Assembly (NCBI GenBank): GCA_965218055.1
Contig: CBDCKA010000002.1
Coordinates: forward strand, 992,001-1,056,000
Direction of reading: 5' to 3'
Length of the DNA: 64,000 bases
Origin: CBDBKE01 sp965218055
GTDB taxonomy: Bacteria > Acidobacteriota > Terriglobia > JAJPHL01 > JAPKYU01
Made by a program: the position numbers and the translations under genes. Shown here piece after piece: positions 46,268-54,428 of this stretch. The notes under the pieces were generated by a model. It ran no database searches, had not been told where the DNA came from, and saw only the letters and a program-made list of their open reading frames with translations. Every line of letters starts with the position of its first letter. The first letter of the stretch is position 1.

Positions 46268-46486
46268 CCTCGCTGCTGCAATTCTACACTCAAAATATTG
46301 CTGTTAGGAATGAGGAGAATTGCCAGGACGTGCTAGGAGTGATACGGGGGAAACGTCTCCCAAACGCCTCCCGTAGAGACACCAACAAGATTCGGGGCAG
46401 CTCCCGACAAACGCTTTTCCCCTTCAGGCCGTTCTGGCATATAACCACAAGACTACCGAGAACAAATCCGGGACAGGAGCCTGACC

Positions 46487-47308
46487 ATGAGTGCAGAACG
46501 GGATCTCATCCGCCAGCTTGCCCAGGCAGTTGCCGGGAGCAAGGTACGCATCATTGACCTGGCACAGCCGTGGAAGATCGGCATGCCGCATTGGCCGACG
46601 CACCCGCCGTTCCTGTTCACCCTGAACAAGGGTCACGGGGACCTCGTGCTGGAGGGCGGCGTCAGCTCGGCGGGTGATGTCTTTACCCTGGGTGGCCACG
46701 TGGGCACGCACATTGACGCGCTCGGCCATTTCTCGCGGAATGGCCGCCTGTTTGGCGGCGCTGAGGCTGAGCCCAACCAATCGTTCGAAGGTGGCCTCAC
46801 TGTAGGCGGCATTGATCAGCTTGAACCCATCGTGCGGCGCGGCGTGCTGCTGGACGCAGTGGCCGCAGCCGCGGCGTCGGGCGAAGCGCCGCCGGACGGG
46901 ATTCTGCCGCCCTCATACGCTATCAGCGCCACTCACCTGGAGGAGGAGGCGGCGCGGTCCGGAGTGGCGGTCGAGCCAGGAGACGTGGTGCTGATCCGCA
47001 CCGGATGGGGCAAGCTCTGGGACCGGCCCCGGGATGTCGTCGGGCACCGAGGCGCTCCGGGCGTGGATTTAAGCGGCGCCCGCTGGCTCAGCGGCCGGGG
47101 CATTTTCGCCGCCGGCGCCGACACACTGGCCTTCGAAGTGACGCCCAGCACCAGCTTTCCCGTCCATGTGCACCTGCTAGTGGAAAAGGGTATTTACATC
47201 ATGGAGGCCCTGAACCTGGAGCCCTTGCACTCGGCGGGCATCCATGAATTTCTTTCGGAATTTCCTAGTTTAAGGTCTTTGGTAAAAACGCCGGACTTTT
47301 CGGCTTGA
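46487..47308 (+). CDS. Cyclase-family (kynurenine-formamidase-like) metal hydrolase, 3' end cut by a mobile element
   Basis: As it stands 273 residues, but only the first 256 are native; the last 17, from SEFPSL on, are coded by the inverted repeat and inside of an IS1595-type element. The native part has the cyclase metal site GGHVGTHIDALGHF near residue 65 and IRTGWGKLW, TPSTSFPVHVHLLVEKGIYIMEAL later. The family normally ends in a strand like FIASPLKIVGGTGSPIRP, and exactly this sequence follows the element at 50382-50449. Without the element the protein would be 278 residues. Members hydrolyse amide or ester bonds in small molecules; the substrate is unknown and the truncated form is probably inactive. 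Confidence 0.85.
   Translation: MSAERDLIRQLAQAVAGSKVRIIDLAQPWKIGMPHWPTHPPFLFTLNKGHGDLVLEGGVSSAGDVFTLGGHVGTHIDALGHFSRNGRLFGGAEAEPNQSFEGGLTVGGIDQLEPIVRRGVLLDAVAAAAASGEAPPDGILPPSYAISATHLEEEAARSGVAVEPGDVVLIRTGWGKLWDRPRDVVGHRGAPGVDLSGARWLSGRGIFAAGADTLAFEVTPSTSFPVHVHLLVEKGIYIMEALNLEPLHSAGIHEFLSEFPSLRSLVKTPDFSA
47256..47279 (+). repeat. Left terminal inverted repeat of the IS1595-type element
   Basis: 24 bases beginning CGGAATTTCC and ending AAGGTCTT, perfectly complementary to 50350-50373. The 8-bp direct repeat ATTTCTTT lies just outside at 47248-47255 and is repeated at 50374-50381. Confidence 0.92.
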
Positions 47309-47341
47309 CGAATCGGTTCCTGCCTAGTAGAACTATCCGCC

Positions 47342-47470
47342 GTAACCCTGGTCACGTGTAGACCCCGAGCCGGGTCACCCGCTGAATAAGCTCCTTTGAG
47401 GCGTGGGCTAGCTACCTCCGCCTGGGGCCGAACAGGCGGGACTCACTCCTTTTCTACACGTGAGGGTTAC
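47342..47470. ncRNA. Possible structured RNA or regulatory fold in the mobile element
   Basis: An outer stem joins 47342-47362 (GTAACCCT...CACGTGTAGA) to 47453-47470 (TCTACACGTG...AGGGTTAC), 18 paired bases with a 3-base bulge. Inside, CCGCCTG (47418-47424) pairs with CAGGCGG (47433-47439) over an 8-base loop. No coding frame covers it. It lies between the left inverted repeat and the passenger gene, ending about 60 bases before its start. It might be an RNA, a leader or a DNA hairpin used in transposition. No known RNA class was recognised. Confidence 0.35.
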
Positions 47471-47531
47471 ATGGCCCGGCACCACCCTGCCCGGGTCAAT
47501 AAACCTAACCTAAGAGAGAGGATGGAGAGGA

Positions 47532-48408
47532 ATGTTCAAACTGAAGTTGCTTGCAGTTCTGTCCCTAGTGGCCCTGAATTTGGTGGCCCAAACCCTGCCG
47601 CGTCCCGCCGGCCCCTACTTCGAACCCCTCCGGGAGGAGAACCGATTCGGCACGGCAGTCCCAAAATCCAGTATCACCTTGTTTCCCGGTCACTGGATCA
47701 TCCCCCAGATTGCGAACGGGGGAACCATCCAGGATGGGGGTTTCTTTACGACTTTTCAGGCTGTGAACGTCTCGAACTCCACAGCAACATTCCAAGTGGA
47801 GTTTTTCGACTCGGACGGGTCGGCCAATGTACTTGCCACTTCCGGCAGGCCCCAACGACCAGTCAGGTACACCAAGACGAGGATTTAGCGGCAGACTCTC
47901 CCCGGGAGGTTACGGTGCCCAGCTTACAATTCCAAACGGCTCTCCCACCGCAGTTGGTTACGCTCAAGTGACCGCAGAGCCAGAAGAATCGATTGGAGTC
48001 AATGTGACGTTTGTACAGATAGTACCAGGCCGACCCCCGTTCATGGCTGGCGTGCCACTAACGACTATCTTTAACAAAACGACATTCATGCCATACATAT
48101 CAGGGAATGGGTTCACTCCCTCCATGGCCTTGGTGGCCTATCTGGCCCAGCGGGTAACGCTGATTGCCCGAACCGGAAGCAAGGGAACCGAGCTTTGCAG
48201 GGCCATCATGGACCTGGGCGGTGGCCACCACCGTTCGTTCTTGTTAAGAGATGTTCTGTCCTGTGTGCCCGAATCGGAGGGGGTGATAGAAATTCGCGCA
48301 GGACACGAACTCGATGCCTTGTCGGCAATTGGCTTTCAGGCGCATGACGGAGGGGCGTTCGTAACTCAGCCGGTCTGGACGAACTTAGAACGGGCTCTAG
48401 AAGAATAG
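47532..48408 (+). pseudogene. Frameshifted secreted passenger gene
   Basis: The first frame (47532-47888) starts with a signal peptide (MFKLKLLAVLSLVALNLVAQ) and a beta-rich domain (FFTTFQAVNVSNSTATFQVEFFDSDGSAN). After about 47835 the sensible reading moves to the next frame (to 48408), continuing LPLPAGPNDQSG, GRLSPGGYGAQLTIPN, GYAQVTAEPEESIGVNVTF. Dropping one base near 47837 would fuse both into about 291 residues. The first half resembles secreted Ig-like proteins common in Acidobacteria. It is carried inside the element, convergent with the P63C gene. The single-base change could also be a sequencing error. Confidence 0.65.
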
Positions 48409-48503
48409 GCTTGGCTTCGGGTAAGGCAAGGCCCGTCGCCCTTCCCCGGGGCTGGGGATTCAGCCGTGGCGCGGCGTGGATCTCCCGGCCTCTGGGACGT
48501 ACC

Positions 48504-49397
48504 TCACTTTTTGTAGTCCTCTTCATTTAATGGCAGCGGGATCGTTTCCTGAAAACGGGGAAACGCCCGTTGTAGGTTACGAATAAAAGAGTCCCAATTG
48601 GGAGCAGCCCGCATTAGTGCCGTGACAGCGGCCAAGTGCTCTTTCAGTCTTGGATGTCCAAAGTCCGGTGTAAACCACTGGAAGAATTTGTTTCGTCGGT
48701 TTCCGCTCGGCAACTTGGGCGTCAGTCGCCTTAGCTCATCCAACACCCCAGGAGCTAAACGGTAATAAACAAGATCATTGGTATAGGTCCCGATGACGGA
48801 AGGACGCTTTACTCCTTCTGGCCCAGGCCATCCCTTGAGCCTGAAAATCTGTTCGTAGAACTCGTAGGGGAAAGTTCGTGTCCAAGGCTGTTTTTCATTG
48901 ACGACCCACCTCTCAAGGATTGTCGCCAAGGCGCGTTTCTCACGGATGCGCTGGTATCCAGTGACTTCATCTACCAAAGCGATGATGCCAACACGAGAGA
49001 AGCCCCGCATAAGAATCTTGCATCGTTTGGCAATGTGTTCTTGCTGGACCCGTAAAGCTCCGGATTCTTTGGCGTCCAGAACGGCTTCACAAATGTCTGC
49101 CAGGATCGTAGCCGGATATCCATGGGCATTTCCCCCTCCAGCAGGGTTCTTGAACCTGACCGGAGAATTCAAGGCCGGCACTAAGTCATTGGGAACAAAT
49201 CTATTTATGGTTCTAGACGCCATAAATTGGGGCATTCTAAAGCCGGCCTCAGGGTTGAGTCCGATACCTTCTGTTACGCCACGCTGACTCAAGACCCGCG
49301 TCTCATCCTCCAGCACGTAGCAAGGAATCTCAATGTTTCCGATTACGAGGGGCCGGTCCGGGGCTCCGGCGATAACTTTCAAGGGTTCCTTTTTCAT
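48504..49397 (-). CDS. P63C-domain protein carried by the element
   Basis: 297 residues from ATG 49397, whose first bases overlap the transposase stop (ATGA, 49394-49397). N-terminal part: PLVIGNIEIPCYVLEDETRV and RVLSQRGVTEGIGL, which resembles the start of P63C proteins. C-terminal part, the P63C region (about 150-290): REKRALATILERWVVNEKQP, WTRTFPYEFYEQIFRLKGWP, FFQWFTPDFGHPRLKEHL. P63C is a domain of unknown role reported in phage and mobile contexts (recalled). Translational coupling suggests it acts with the transposase, for instance as an accessory, immunity or regulatory protein; that is inference. Confidence 0.8.
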   Translation of the reverse strand: MKKEPLKVIAGAPDRPLVIGNIEIPCYVLEDETRVLSQRGVTEGIGLNPEAGFRMPQFMASRTINRFVPNDLVPALNSPVRFKNPAGGGNAHGYPATILADICEAVLDAKESGALRVQQEHIAKRCKILMRGFSRVGIIALVDEVTGYQRIREKRALATILERWVVNEKQPWTRTFPYEFYEQIFRLKGWPGPEGVKRPSVIGTYTNDLVYYRLAPGVLDELRRLTPKLPSGNRRNKFFQWFTPDFGHPRLKEHLAAVTALMRAAPNWDSFIRNLQRAFPRFQETIPLPLNEEDYKK

Positions 49398-50278
49398 GCT
49401 TTTACTCCTAGCCCGCGATTGATGGTGAGGTCGAACGCCGCGCATGGATCAACGTGGCGCAGATTGTAGCGGTAGCAGAACTCATCCACGTAGCGCTGCA
49501 GCCGCCTCCGGCTGACGCTGTGGAACTGGCCGAACATGCCGCGCTTCAAGAGCGCCCAGAAGCCCTCGATGGTGTTGGTGTGAAGGTCTCCGTCCACGTA
49601 CCATTTCTGGTGCTTGATGACAGAGTGCGGCACAATTTTGGACATGCCGAGGTAGCCCTTGTATTCGTCGGTGATTAGTCCGGCCCGCTTGGTGTCGATT
49701 CTTTCCTGCACGAAAGCGCGCATGTGCTTTCCCTTCATCCTGCGCTTTGGGACGGCCTTGGCCGTCACCCGACCGCCGCGTTCAACCGCCCCGATGACGG
49801 GAGCCTTTTTGGTTCCCCTGCCGCGTTTGTTTGGCTCGTCATCATCGTGGTTATTGCCCCTACGCGGTTTCCCGCCGATGTAGGTCTCGTCCATCTCGAT
49901 GATTCCGGTTAGGAGGTTGCGCTGCTCGGCCTGAGTCATCGCCTTCCGAATCTGCATGGCTATCCGCCAGGCGGTGTTCTTATTGACTTTCAGATCACGA
50001 GAAAGCTGAAGGGCGGACAGACCCTTCCTCGCGTTCAGAATGAGCAGGACTGCAAGGAACCACTTCTGGAGCGGCAGGTGAGTGTGGTGGAAAATTGTGC
50101 CGACAGTGACGCTGAACGCCGTGCGGCAAGCATAGCAACGGTGCCGGTGCTGGAGACGCGCAGTCCTGTCAGATCCGCAATACGGGCATCGTAGAGTTCC
50201 AGCCCACCGTGCTCGTTCAAGATGAAGGATGCAATCTCTTTGCGTGGGAAACAGCTCGAAAATCTGTATAATGTTCAT
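49394..50278 (-). CDS. IS1595-family transposase (ISXO2-like)
   Basis: 294 residues from ATG 50278 (AGGA about 10 bases upstream). N-terminal zinc ribbon (CPYCGSDRTARLQHRHRCYAC) with a helix-turn-helix after it (GLSALQLSRDLKVNKNTAWRIAM). The ISXO2-like catalytic domain shows MDETYIGGKPRRG (first Asp), ITDEYKGY (second Asp) and NTIEGFWALLKRGMFGQFH (Glu/Asn and Lys). The coding frame is intact, so the element may still be active. It is transcribed from the right end inward. Confidence 0.95.
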   Translation of the reverse strand: MNIIQIFELFPTQRDCILHLERARWAGTLRCPYCGSDRTARLQHRHRCYACRTAFSVTVGTIFHHTHLPLQKWFLAVLLILNARKGLSALQLSRDLKVNKNTAWRIAMQIRKAMTQAEQRNLLTGIIEMDETYIGGKPRRGNNHDDDEPNKRGRGTKKAPVIGAVERGGRVTAKAVPKRRMKGKHMRAFVQERIDTKRAGLITDEYKGYLGMSKIVPHSVIKHQKWYVDGDLHTNTIEGFWALLKRGMFGQFHSVSRRRLQRYVDEFCYRYNLRHVDPCAAFDLTINRGLGVKA

Positions 50279-50349
50279 GGCAGCCAGTCCTTTCTGGGTG
50301 GAATCGTTCCAGACACAGAAAGATCCTACCACAGGTCGGGCTGGCTGTC

Positions 50350-50373
50350 AAGACCTTAAACTAGGAAATTCCG
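50350..50373 (-). repeat. Right terminal inverted repeat of the IS1595-type element
   Basis: 24 bases, the exact reverse complement of 47256-47279. The target duplicate ATTTCTTT follows at 50374-50381, then the displaced cyclase end. Confidence 0.92.
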
Positions 50374-50381
50374 ATTTCTTT

Positions 50382-50449
50382 TCATTGCCTCACCACTGAA
50401 AATTGTGGGCGGGACAGGCTCGCCGATTCGGCCCTTCGCCGTGGCCTAG
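50382..50449 (+). pseudogene. Displaced C-terminal end of the cyclase gene
   Basis: Reading in the frame set by the codon split at the insertion point (t47255 + tc at 50382-50383) gives FIASPLKIVGGTGSPIRPFA and then VA-stop at 50447-50449. It is the missing C-terminal strand of the cyclase protein at 46487-47254. It has no start codon of its own. Confidence 0.85.
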
Positions 50450-50498
50450 CGGCGCAGGGCCTACTGGAGCCAGAGCACGCCACCCGCGTGGGACAGCG

Positions 50499-50594
50499 CT
50501 ACTGTTCTGTGGGCAATTCCCGGCGAGAGCCCCAGTCTTTCCAGGAGCCGTCGTAGTTCCGCACCCTCGGATGGCCCAGCAGGCGCAGGACGAA
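50499..50594 (-). pseudogene. C-terminal relic of a rhodanese-type sulfurtransferase
   Basis: 31 codons on the minus strand end in a normal stop at 50499-50501 and read VLRLLGHPRVRNYDGSWKDW, then GSRRELPTEQ. This matches the conserved tail of two-domain thiosulfate/3-mercaptopyruvate sulfurtransferases (the YDGSWxEWG region). A TAA at 50595-50597 closes the frame upstream and nothing more of the enzyme is found before puuD. It is a leftover of a deletion, not a working gene. Confidence 0.65.
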
Positions 50595-50631
50595 TTAGAG
50601 GTGAGGGCATCCCAGCCAGGCATCGTCGCCG

Positions 50632-51399
50632 TTAGCCGCCGACAAAGACCGGGTAGTGGCTGGCGGCGGCCATGAAGAACAGCATAGGGATCGAGAGCCA
50701 GGCATTGGCGCGCGAGGCCAGAAACACGCGCCGCGCCAGCGTAGCCGACTCCGGGGGGACGGCCGTACCGTTCTCGGCGTTTTCCCGCATCCAGGCAATC
50801 ATGCGCTTCTGCGCCGGCCAGATAATGCCCCACACGTTAAACAGCATGATCATTCCCATGCCGCCGCCCACACCGATCGAAAGGGCCCTGTTGCTGGCAC
50901 CCTCGTAGGTGTTGAAACGCACAACCATGTGGATCATGATCAGAATCAGCACCGCGAATAGGGCGCCGAACAACCAGCCACTCTTGACCAGCGCCGGGAC
51001 GCGGAGCAAAAGGAACTCAACTTTAAAGGTCACCACCACAAGCACTAGCCACACAATAAAGGTCTTCCAGAAAAACTGGCCCGGATTTTCCGGGGGCTCG
51101 GTCAGCAGAATGTAAAAGATGAAGTAGGCGAGACCTGCCAGCACGGTCACCAGACCCGCCCAGCGGAACCACCAGAGCGCCGAAGGCATCAACGCCGGGA
51201 CCACTTTGCTGCGCGTCGGCGCGTCCAGCTTCTTCATGAATTCCACATTGACCAGATTGAAGAAATAGAGCAGTCCGAGCCAGGTGATTCCGGCAAGGAA
51301 GTGAACCCAGCGCAGAAGCATCTGCAGGTTCGTGCTCAGGTCGCTGGGCGGCAAGACCATCTGCTGCGGCAGGTATTCAAAACCGCTCGCGAGAATCAT
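50632..51399 (-). CDS. Urate hydroxylase PuuD-like membrane protein
   Basis: 255 residues with about seven hydrophobic helices and the Urate_ox_N signature: LLRWVHFLAGITWLGLLYFF, NLVNVEFMKKLD, MPSALWWFRWAGLVTVLAG. The ATG at 51399 has GAGGA six to seven bases upstream. PuuD oxidises urate in some bacteria using a fused C-terminal cytochrome c domain. Here the protein ends in SHYPVFVGG without a CxxCH motif, so it is the membrane half only and its electron acceptor would be separate. No other purine-degradation gene is nearby; the product could also be a relative with another function. Confidence 0.8.
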   Translation of the reverse strand: MILASGFEYLPQQMVLPPSDLSTNLQMLLRWVHFLAGITWLGLLYFFNLVNVEFMKKLDAPTRSKVVPALMPSALWWFRWAGLVTVLAGLAYFIFYILLTEPPENPGQFFWKTFIVWLVLVVVTFKVEFLLLRVPALVKSGWLFGALFAVLILIMIHMVVRFNTYEGASNRALSIGVGGGMGMIMLFNVWGIIWPAQKRMIAWMRENAENGTAVPPESATLARRVFLASRANAWLSIPMLFFMAAASHYPVFVGG

Positions 51400-51537
51400 T
51401 GCGCTTCCTCAACAGGTGACATTCAGTTGGCCGCAGCCTGACGCACGCTCTACCCAGCGATCCCCGATTGCTATGCTCAAGGTGCGCCCACTCATACACT
51501 GGCGGGCCGGTACTGTCAAGCCTCCCGCGCAATCGGG

Positions 51538-51690
51538 CGCTTTCTGGAGATTCTGCTGGCGATGTCCTTTGAGGACCCGGAAGTGCGGCCGCTGATGGAA
51601 CTGGAGGGGCTGAAGCGGTGACTTGCCGGGCGCGCCAGCGGATATGCCCAACTGGAAAAAGCCGTAGAAAAGTTCCGATTCTATAAGCCC
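51538..51690 (+). pseudogene. Degraded C-terminal remnant of a PhnD-like substrate-binding protein (tentative)
   Basis: The plus strand reads RFLEILLAMSFEDPEVRPLM, ELEGLKR, then TGA at 51619-51621 where TGG (Trp) would be expected, then LAGRASGYAQLEKAVEKFRF. The pattern ALLAM...P..R...LEGLKRW.P....GY..L..AV matches the C-terminus of phosphonate/phosphite-type binding proteins (recalled). Nothing recognisable is upstream. The rest of 51400-51782 shows no gene. Confidence 0.4.
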
Positions 51691-51782
51691 GCTGGAGCCT
51701 CAGGGGGAGGTTCATGCGGCCCAGCCACTTCGGACCCGCCAGGCACAAAGTAGTCCCATCCTGACAATTGCGCGTGCGAGGC

Positions 51783-53390
51783 TCAACGGCGACGGCGCAA
51801 AGTGGGCGCCGAGGTTGTTGGCGCCCCGGCGCAATCCAGTAACTCGCGCACCTTGCGCCCCAGCGTCTCGGTGCTGTAGGGCTTTTCCAGAACTGCGGCG
51901 CCCTGCTCCATCATGCGGCCTGGCAGTGCGATCTGGGCGCTCCCGCCGGTGATGAAGATGACAGGCAGGCGAGGTCGCGCCGCGCACATTCGCGTATAGG
52001 CACCAGGCCCGCTAAGCCTGGGCAGCAGCACGTCCAGGATAACCAAACCAATCCGGTGGCGCTGGCCCTGGAACAATCGAACTGCGTCCTGCCCGTCGCG
52101 GGCCAACAGCACCTGATAACCCAGACTTGCCAGCGTCTCCCGTGCCACTTCGCGGGCCCCTTCGTGGTCCTCCGCCACCAGAATGGTTTCCCTGCCGCCG
52201 GCTGGTGGGCTGGCTTCCGCTTTCCTTTCCCGCTTGGTGGGAACATTCCCGGCGCCTGGGAAGTACAGGTGGACGCGGGTGCCCCGCCTCGGCTCGCTCT
52301 TGGTGTCGATGAACCCGCCGTGTTGCTTGACAATCCCATGGACCACGGTCAGGCCAAGACCGCTGGCCTGGCCCGCCTGCTTGGTGGTGAAGAACGGCTC
52401 GAACATGCGGCTCGTTGTGGTAGCGCTCATGCCGGTCCCGTTGTCAGAAACGGCCAGCACCACGTAGCGCCCCGGCCGGGCGCCGGCGTGACGCCGGGCT
52501 TCATCCTCAGTGAGGTCCACGTTGCGGGTTTCGATCACTATGCGGCCGCCGGCGGGCATCGCATCGCGGGCATTGAGGCACAGGTTGATCAGCACCTGCT
52601 CCAGTTCGGCCGGCACGGCCCAGGTCTGCTCCAGGTTCGACGCCAGTTCGGTTGCCACTCCAATTCCTGGACGGAGGGTATTTTCCAGCAGGCCGATCAC
52701 TCGGTCCACGGTTTGGTTCGGGTTCACCCGGCACGGTTCCAAGACCCGATGGTTGGCGAAGGCAAGCAACTGCCGGCTCAGTCCGGCCGCGTGCTGAGCC
52801 TGCTCCTGAATCTTCCGGAAGTGCCTGCGAAGAGGTCCGGCAGTTTTCTTCCGCAAGGCCAGCTCCGTCCAGGCCAGAACGGCGAGCATGGCGTTGTTGA
52901 AGTCGTGGGCCGCACCGCCTGCCAGAAGCCCCAGCGCCTCCATCTTTTGCGCCTGGCGAAGTTGCTCCTCCAGTCGCTTGCGCTCGGTGATATCCAACAG
53001 AACCGAACAGATGCCCGCCGGCTTTCCACTGCCGTCGCGAAGCAAGTTTTCATGAATTTCCAGCCTCAACCGGGTGCCGTCCCGGCGAACGTACTCACGC
53101 TCAAACGGGGCCAGGCGCTGTTTCCCGGAGATCTTCCAACGGACAGCTTCACGGATGGTTTCCGCCTGATCGGGAGCAACCAGTTCCCAAACGGACTTTC
53201 CCAGAATTTCCTCAGGTTTAAGACCCAGCAAGGCGCACTCGGCGCGGTTGACACGTCGGACAATTCCCTTGCGGTCGGTTTGATGGCAGGCAACCGGGGT
53301 CTCTTCAAACAGGCTGCAGAACTGCTCTGCGGCTTCCTCTGACTTCTGCTCCGGGGCCTTCAGGCTCTCCAGAAATTGACTCGCTCGCAC
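51783..53390 (-). CDS. Hybrid PAS histidine kinase with C-terminal receiver domain
   Basis: 535 residues, soluble (no membrane helix). PAS domain about 20-135 (ACHQTDRKGIVRRVNRAECALLG and a PAC-like DITERKRLEEQL), HisKA with GGAAHDFNNAMLAVLAWTEL (phospho-His, HDFNN group), HATPase with NLCLNARDAMPAGG, DNGTGM and GLGLTVVHGIVKQHGG. A receiver domain (about 400-515) has VAEDHEGAR, phospho-Asp in LVILDVLLPRLSG and Lys in LEKPYS. There is no output domain, so the receiver probably passes the phosphate on or gates the kinase. The next genes are unrelated. Confidence 0.93.
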   Translation of the reverse strand: MRASQFLESLKAPEQKSEEAAEQFCSLFEETPVACHQTDRKGIVRRVNRAECALLGLKPEEILGKSVWELVAPDQAETIREAVRWKISGKQRLAPFEREYVRRDGTRLRLEIHENLLRDGSGKPAGICSVLLDITERKRLEEQLRQAQKMEALGLLAGGAAHDFNNAMLAVLAWTELALRKKTAGPLRRHFRKIQEQAQHAAGLSRQLLAFANHRVLEPCRVNPNQTVDRVIGLLENTLRPGIGVATELASNLEQTWAVPAELEQVLINLCLNARDAMPAGGRIVIETRNVDLTEDEARRHAGARPGRYVVLAVSDNGTGMSATTTSRMFEPFFTTKQAGQASGLGLTVVHGIVKQHGGFIDTKSEPRRGTRVHLYFPGAGNVPTKRERKAEASPPAGGRETILVAEDHEGAREVARETLASLGYQVLLARDGQDAVRLFQGQRHRIGLVILDVLLPRLSGPGAYTRMCAARPRLPVIFITGGSAQIALPGRMMEQGAAVLEKPYSTETLGRKVRELLDCAGAPTTSAPTLRRRR

Positions 53391-53615
53391 GCTTCTCCCT
53401 CAGGTTCTCGCACGCTGCGCCCTCAGGTTGAGGACCTGCATTTCGCCACAGCACAGACTGCTGGGCTCCAGGAGTATCCCTACTCGAACTGTAGACTTGC
53501 AACGTAGAGCCCGTTCTCTTCTGGTTTGTTTGCAATAGATTAGGGGACAGGTTGTGGTGGGCAGCACTAATTTGGAACTACCATTCCGGCTTTGGAACTG
53601 ACCTGCCAGTTTGGC

Positions 53616-53634
53616 AGACGTCCGGAAGACGTCT
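53616..53634 (-). terminator. Hairpin at the end of the HD gene
   Basis: AGACGTC (53616-53622) and GACGTCT (53628-53634) form a 7-bp stem with a 5-base loop overlapping the HD stop codon. A second short hairpin, TGCCAGTTTGGCA, follows at about 53604-53616. No T run. The rest of 53391-53632 holds no gene; a short direct repeat of TTTGGAACT is at about 53571 and 53591. Confidence 0.4.
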
Positions 53635-54235
53635 AGGTTTCCCGTGATTGTAGCGGCGTGGGTTCTCTGTTCGAGAGATTTCCCTGCAAGCCCAGGTGGT
53701 CGGCGACAGTTTTCATTGCTTCAATGCAGAAGGCAATGTGCTGGTCTAGGTCTACACCAAGTTCCGCCGCCCCGCGGTTGATGTCGTCGCGGTTGACCGA
53801 GCGCGCGAACGCTTTGTCCTTCATCTTCTTCCGCACCGAGCGTGGCTCCACCTCGAAGATGCTCTTGCCGGGCTTCACCAGGGCCACAGCAGTGAGAAAG
53901 CCAGCCAGCTCGTCGCAAGCATAGAGCGCCTGGGCCATTCGGGTGTCACGCGGCACGCCGCTGTAATTGGCGTGGCCAAGGATGGCGCGCCGCACCTGTT
54001 CTGGGTAGCCGCGCTCGGCCAGAATCTGGGAGCCCTTCGAGGGGTGTTGCTCGGGAGTGGGATAGCGCTCGTAGTCGAAGTCGTGGAGCAGGCCGACAAT
54101 TCCCCAGCCGGTCTCATCTTCCCCGTAGTGCCGGGCGTAGGCGTGCATACAGGCCTCCACCGCGAGGGCGTGCTTGATCAGGCTTTCGCTCTGAGTGAAC
54201 TCGCGGAGCAGGGCAAAGGCCGCGTGGCGATCCAT
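53633..54235 (-). CDS. HD-domain phosphohydrolase-like protein
   Basis: 200 residues. HD residues: His in IKHALAVEAC near residue 21, His-Asp in GLLHDFDYERYP near residue 50, His in EQHPSKGS, and later HANYSGVP and ALYACDELAGFLTA with a conserved Asp. This is the metal-binding pattern of HD hydrolases that act on nucleotides or phosphate esters. No partner domain. Substrate unknown. It is divergent from the regulator at 54429. Confidence 0.8.
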   Translation of the reverse strand: MDRHAAFALLREFTQSESLIKHALAVEACMHAYARHYGEDETGWGIVGLLHDFDYERYPTPEQHPSKGSQILAERGYPEQVRRAILGHANYSGVPRDTRMAQALYACDELAGFLTAVALVKPGKSIFEVEPRSVRKKMKDKAFARSVNRDDINRGAAELGVDLDQHIAFCIEAMKTVADHLGLQGNLSNREPTPLQSRET

Positions 54236-54367
54236 AGTTTCAGTCTAAAGTCCCAGCATTCAAGATGCCCGTTAGGATTTCCGGGCCCCGCATTCCGATC
54301 TGAGCCTTGGGACCTTCCACATACAGGTGTACCACAACGGTACTGGCGCGGAATAATACAAAATCTA

Positions 54368-54396
54368 TTGACAATGTTTGATCAGAGGCGCAGAAT
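54368..54396 (+). promoter_or_regulatory. Possible sigma-70 promoter for the HTH regulator
   Basis: TTGACA (54368-54373), 17 bases, CAGAAT (54391-54396). Upstream is AT-rich (AATAATACAAAATCTA). Transcription would start near 54403, which supports the TTG at 54429 rather than earlier codons as the start of the next gene. The -10 box matches four of six. Confidence 0.4.
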
Positions 54397-54428
54397 GGTG
54401 GCGGCGATTTTTCTCGGCGCGAAGCGCC

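Larger units (their letters stand above)
47256..50373 (-). mobile_element. IS1595-type element with passengers (3,118 bp)
   Basis: Bounded by 24-bp perfect terminal inverted repeats (47256-47279 and 50350-50373) and an 8-bp target duplication ATTTCTTT (47248-47255 and 50374-50381), the size expected for the IS1595 family. Contents: a transposase (49394-50278, -), a P63C-domain gene overlapping it (48504-49397, -), a frameshifted secreted gene (47532-48408, +), and a foldable segment at the left end. It interrupts a cyclase gene; excision would restore the frame exactly. The transposase end-to-end context and the perfect duplications indicate recent insertion. Confidence 0.9.
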
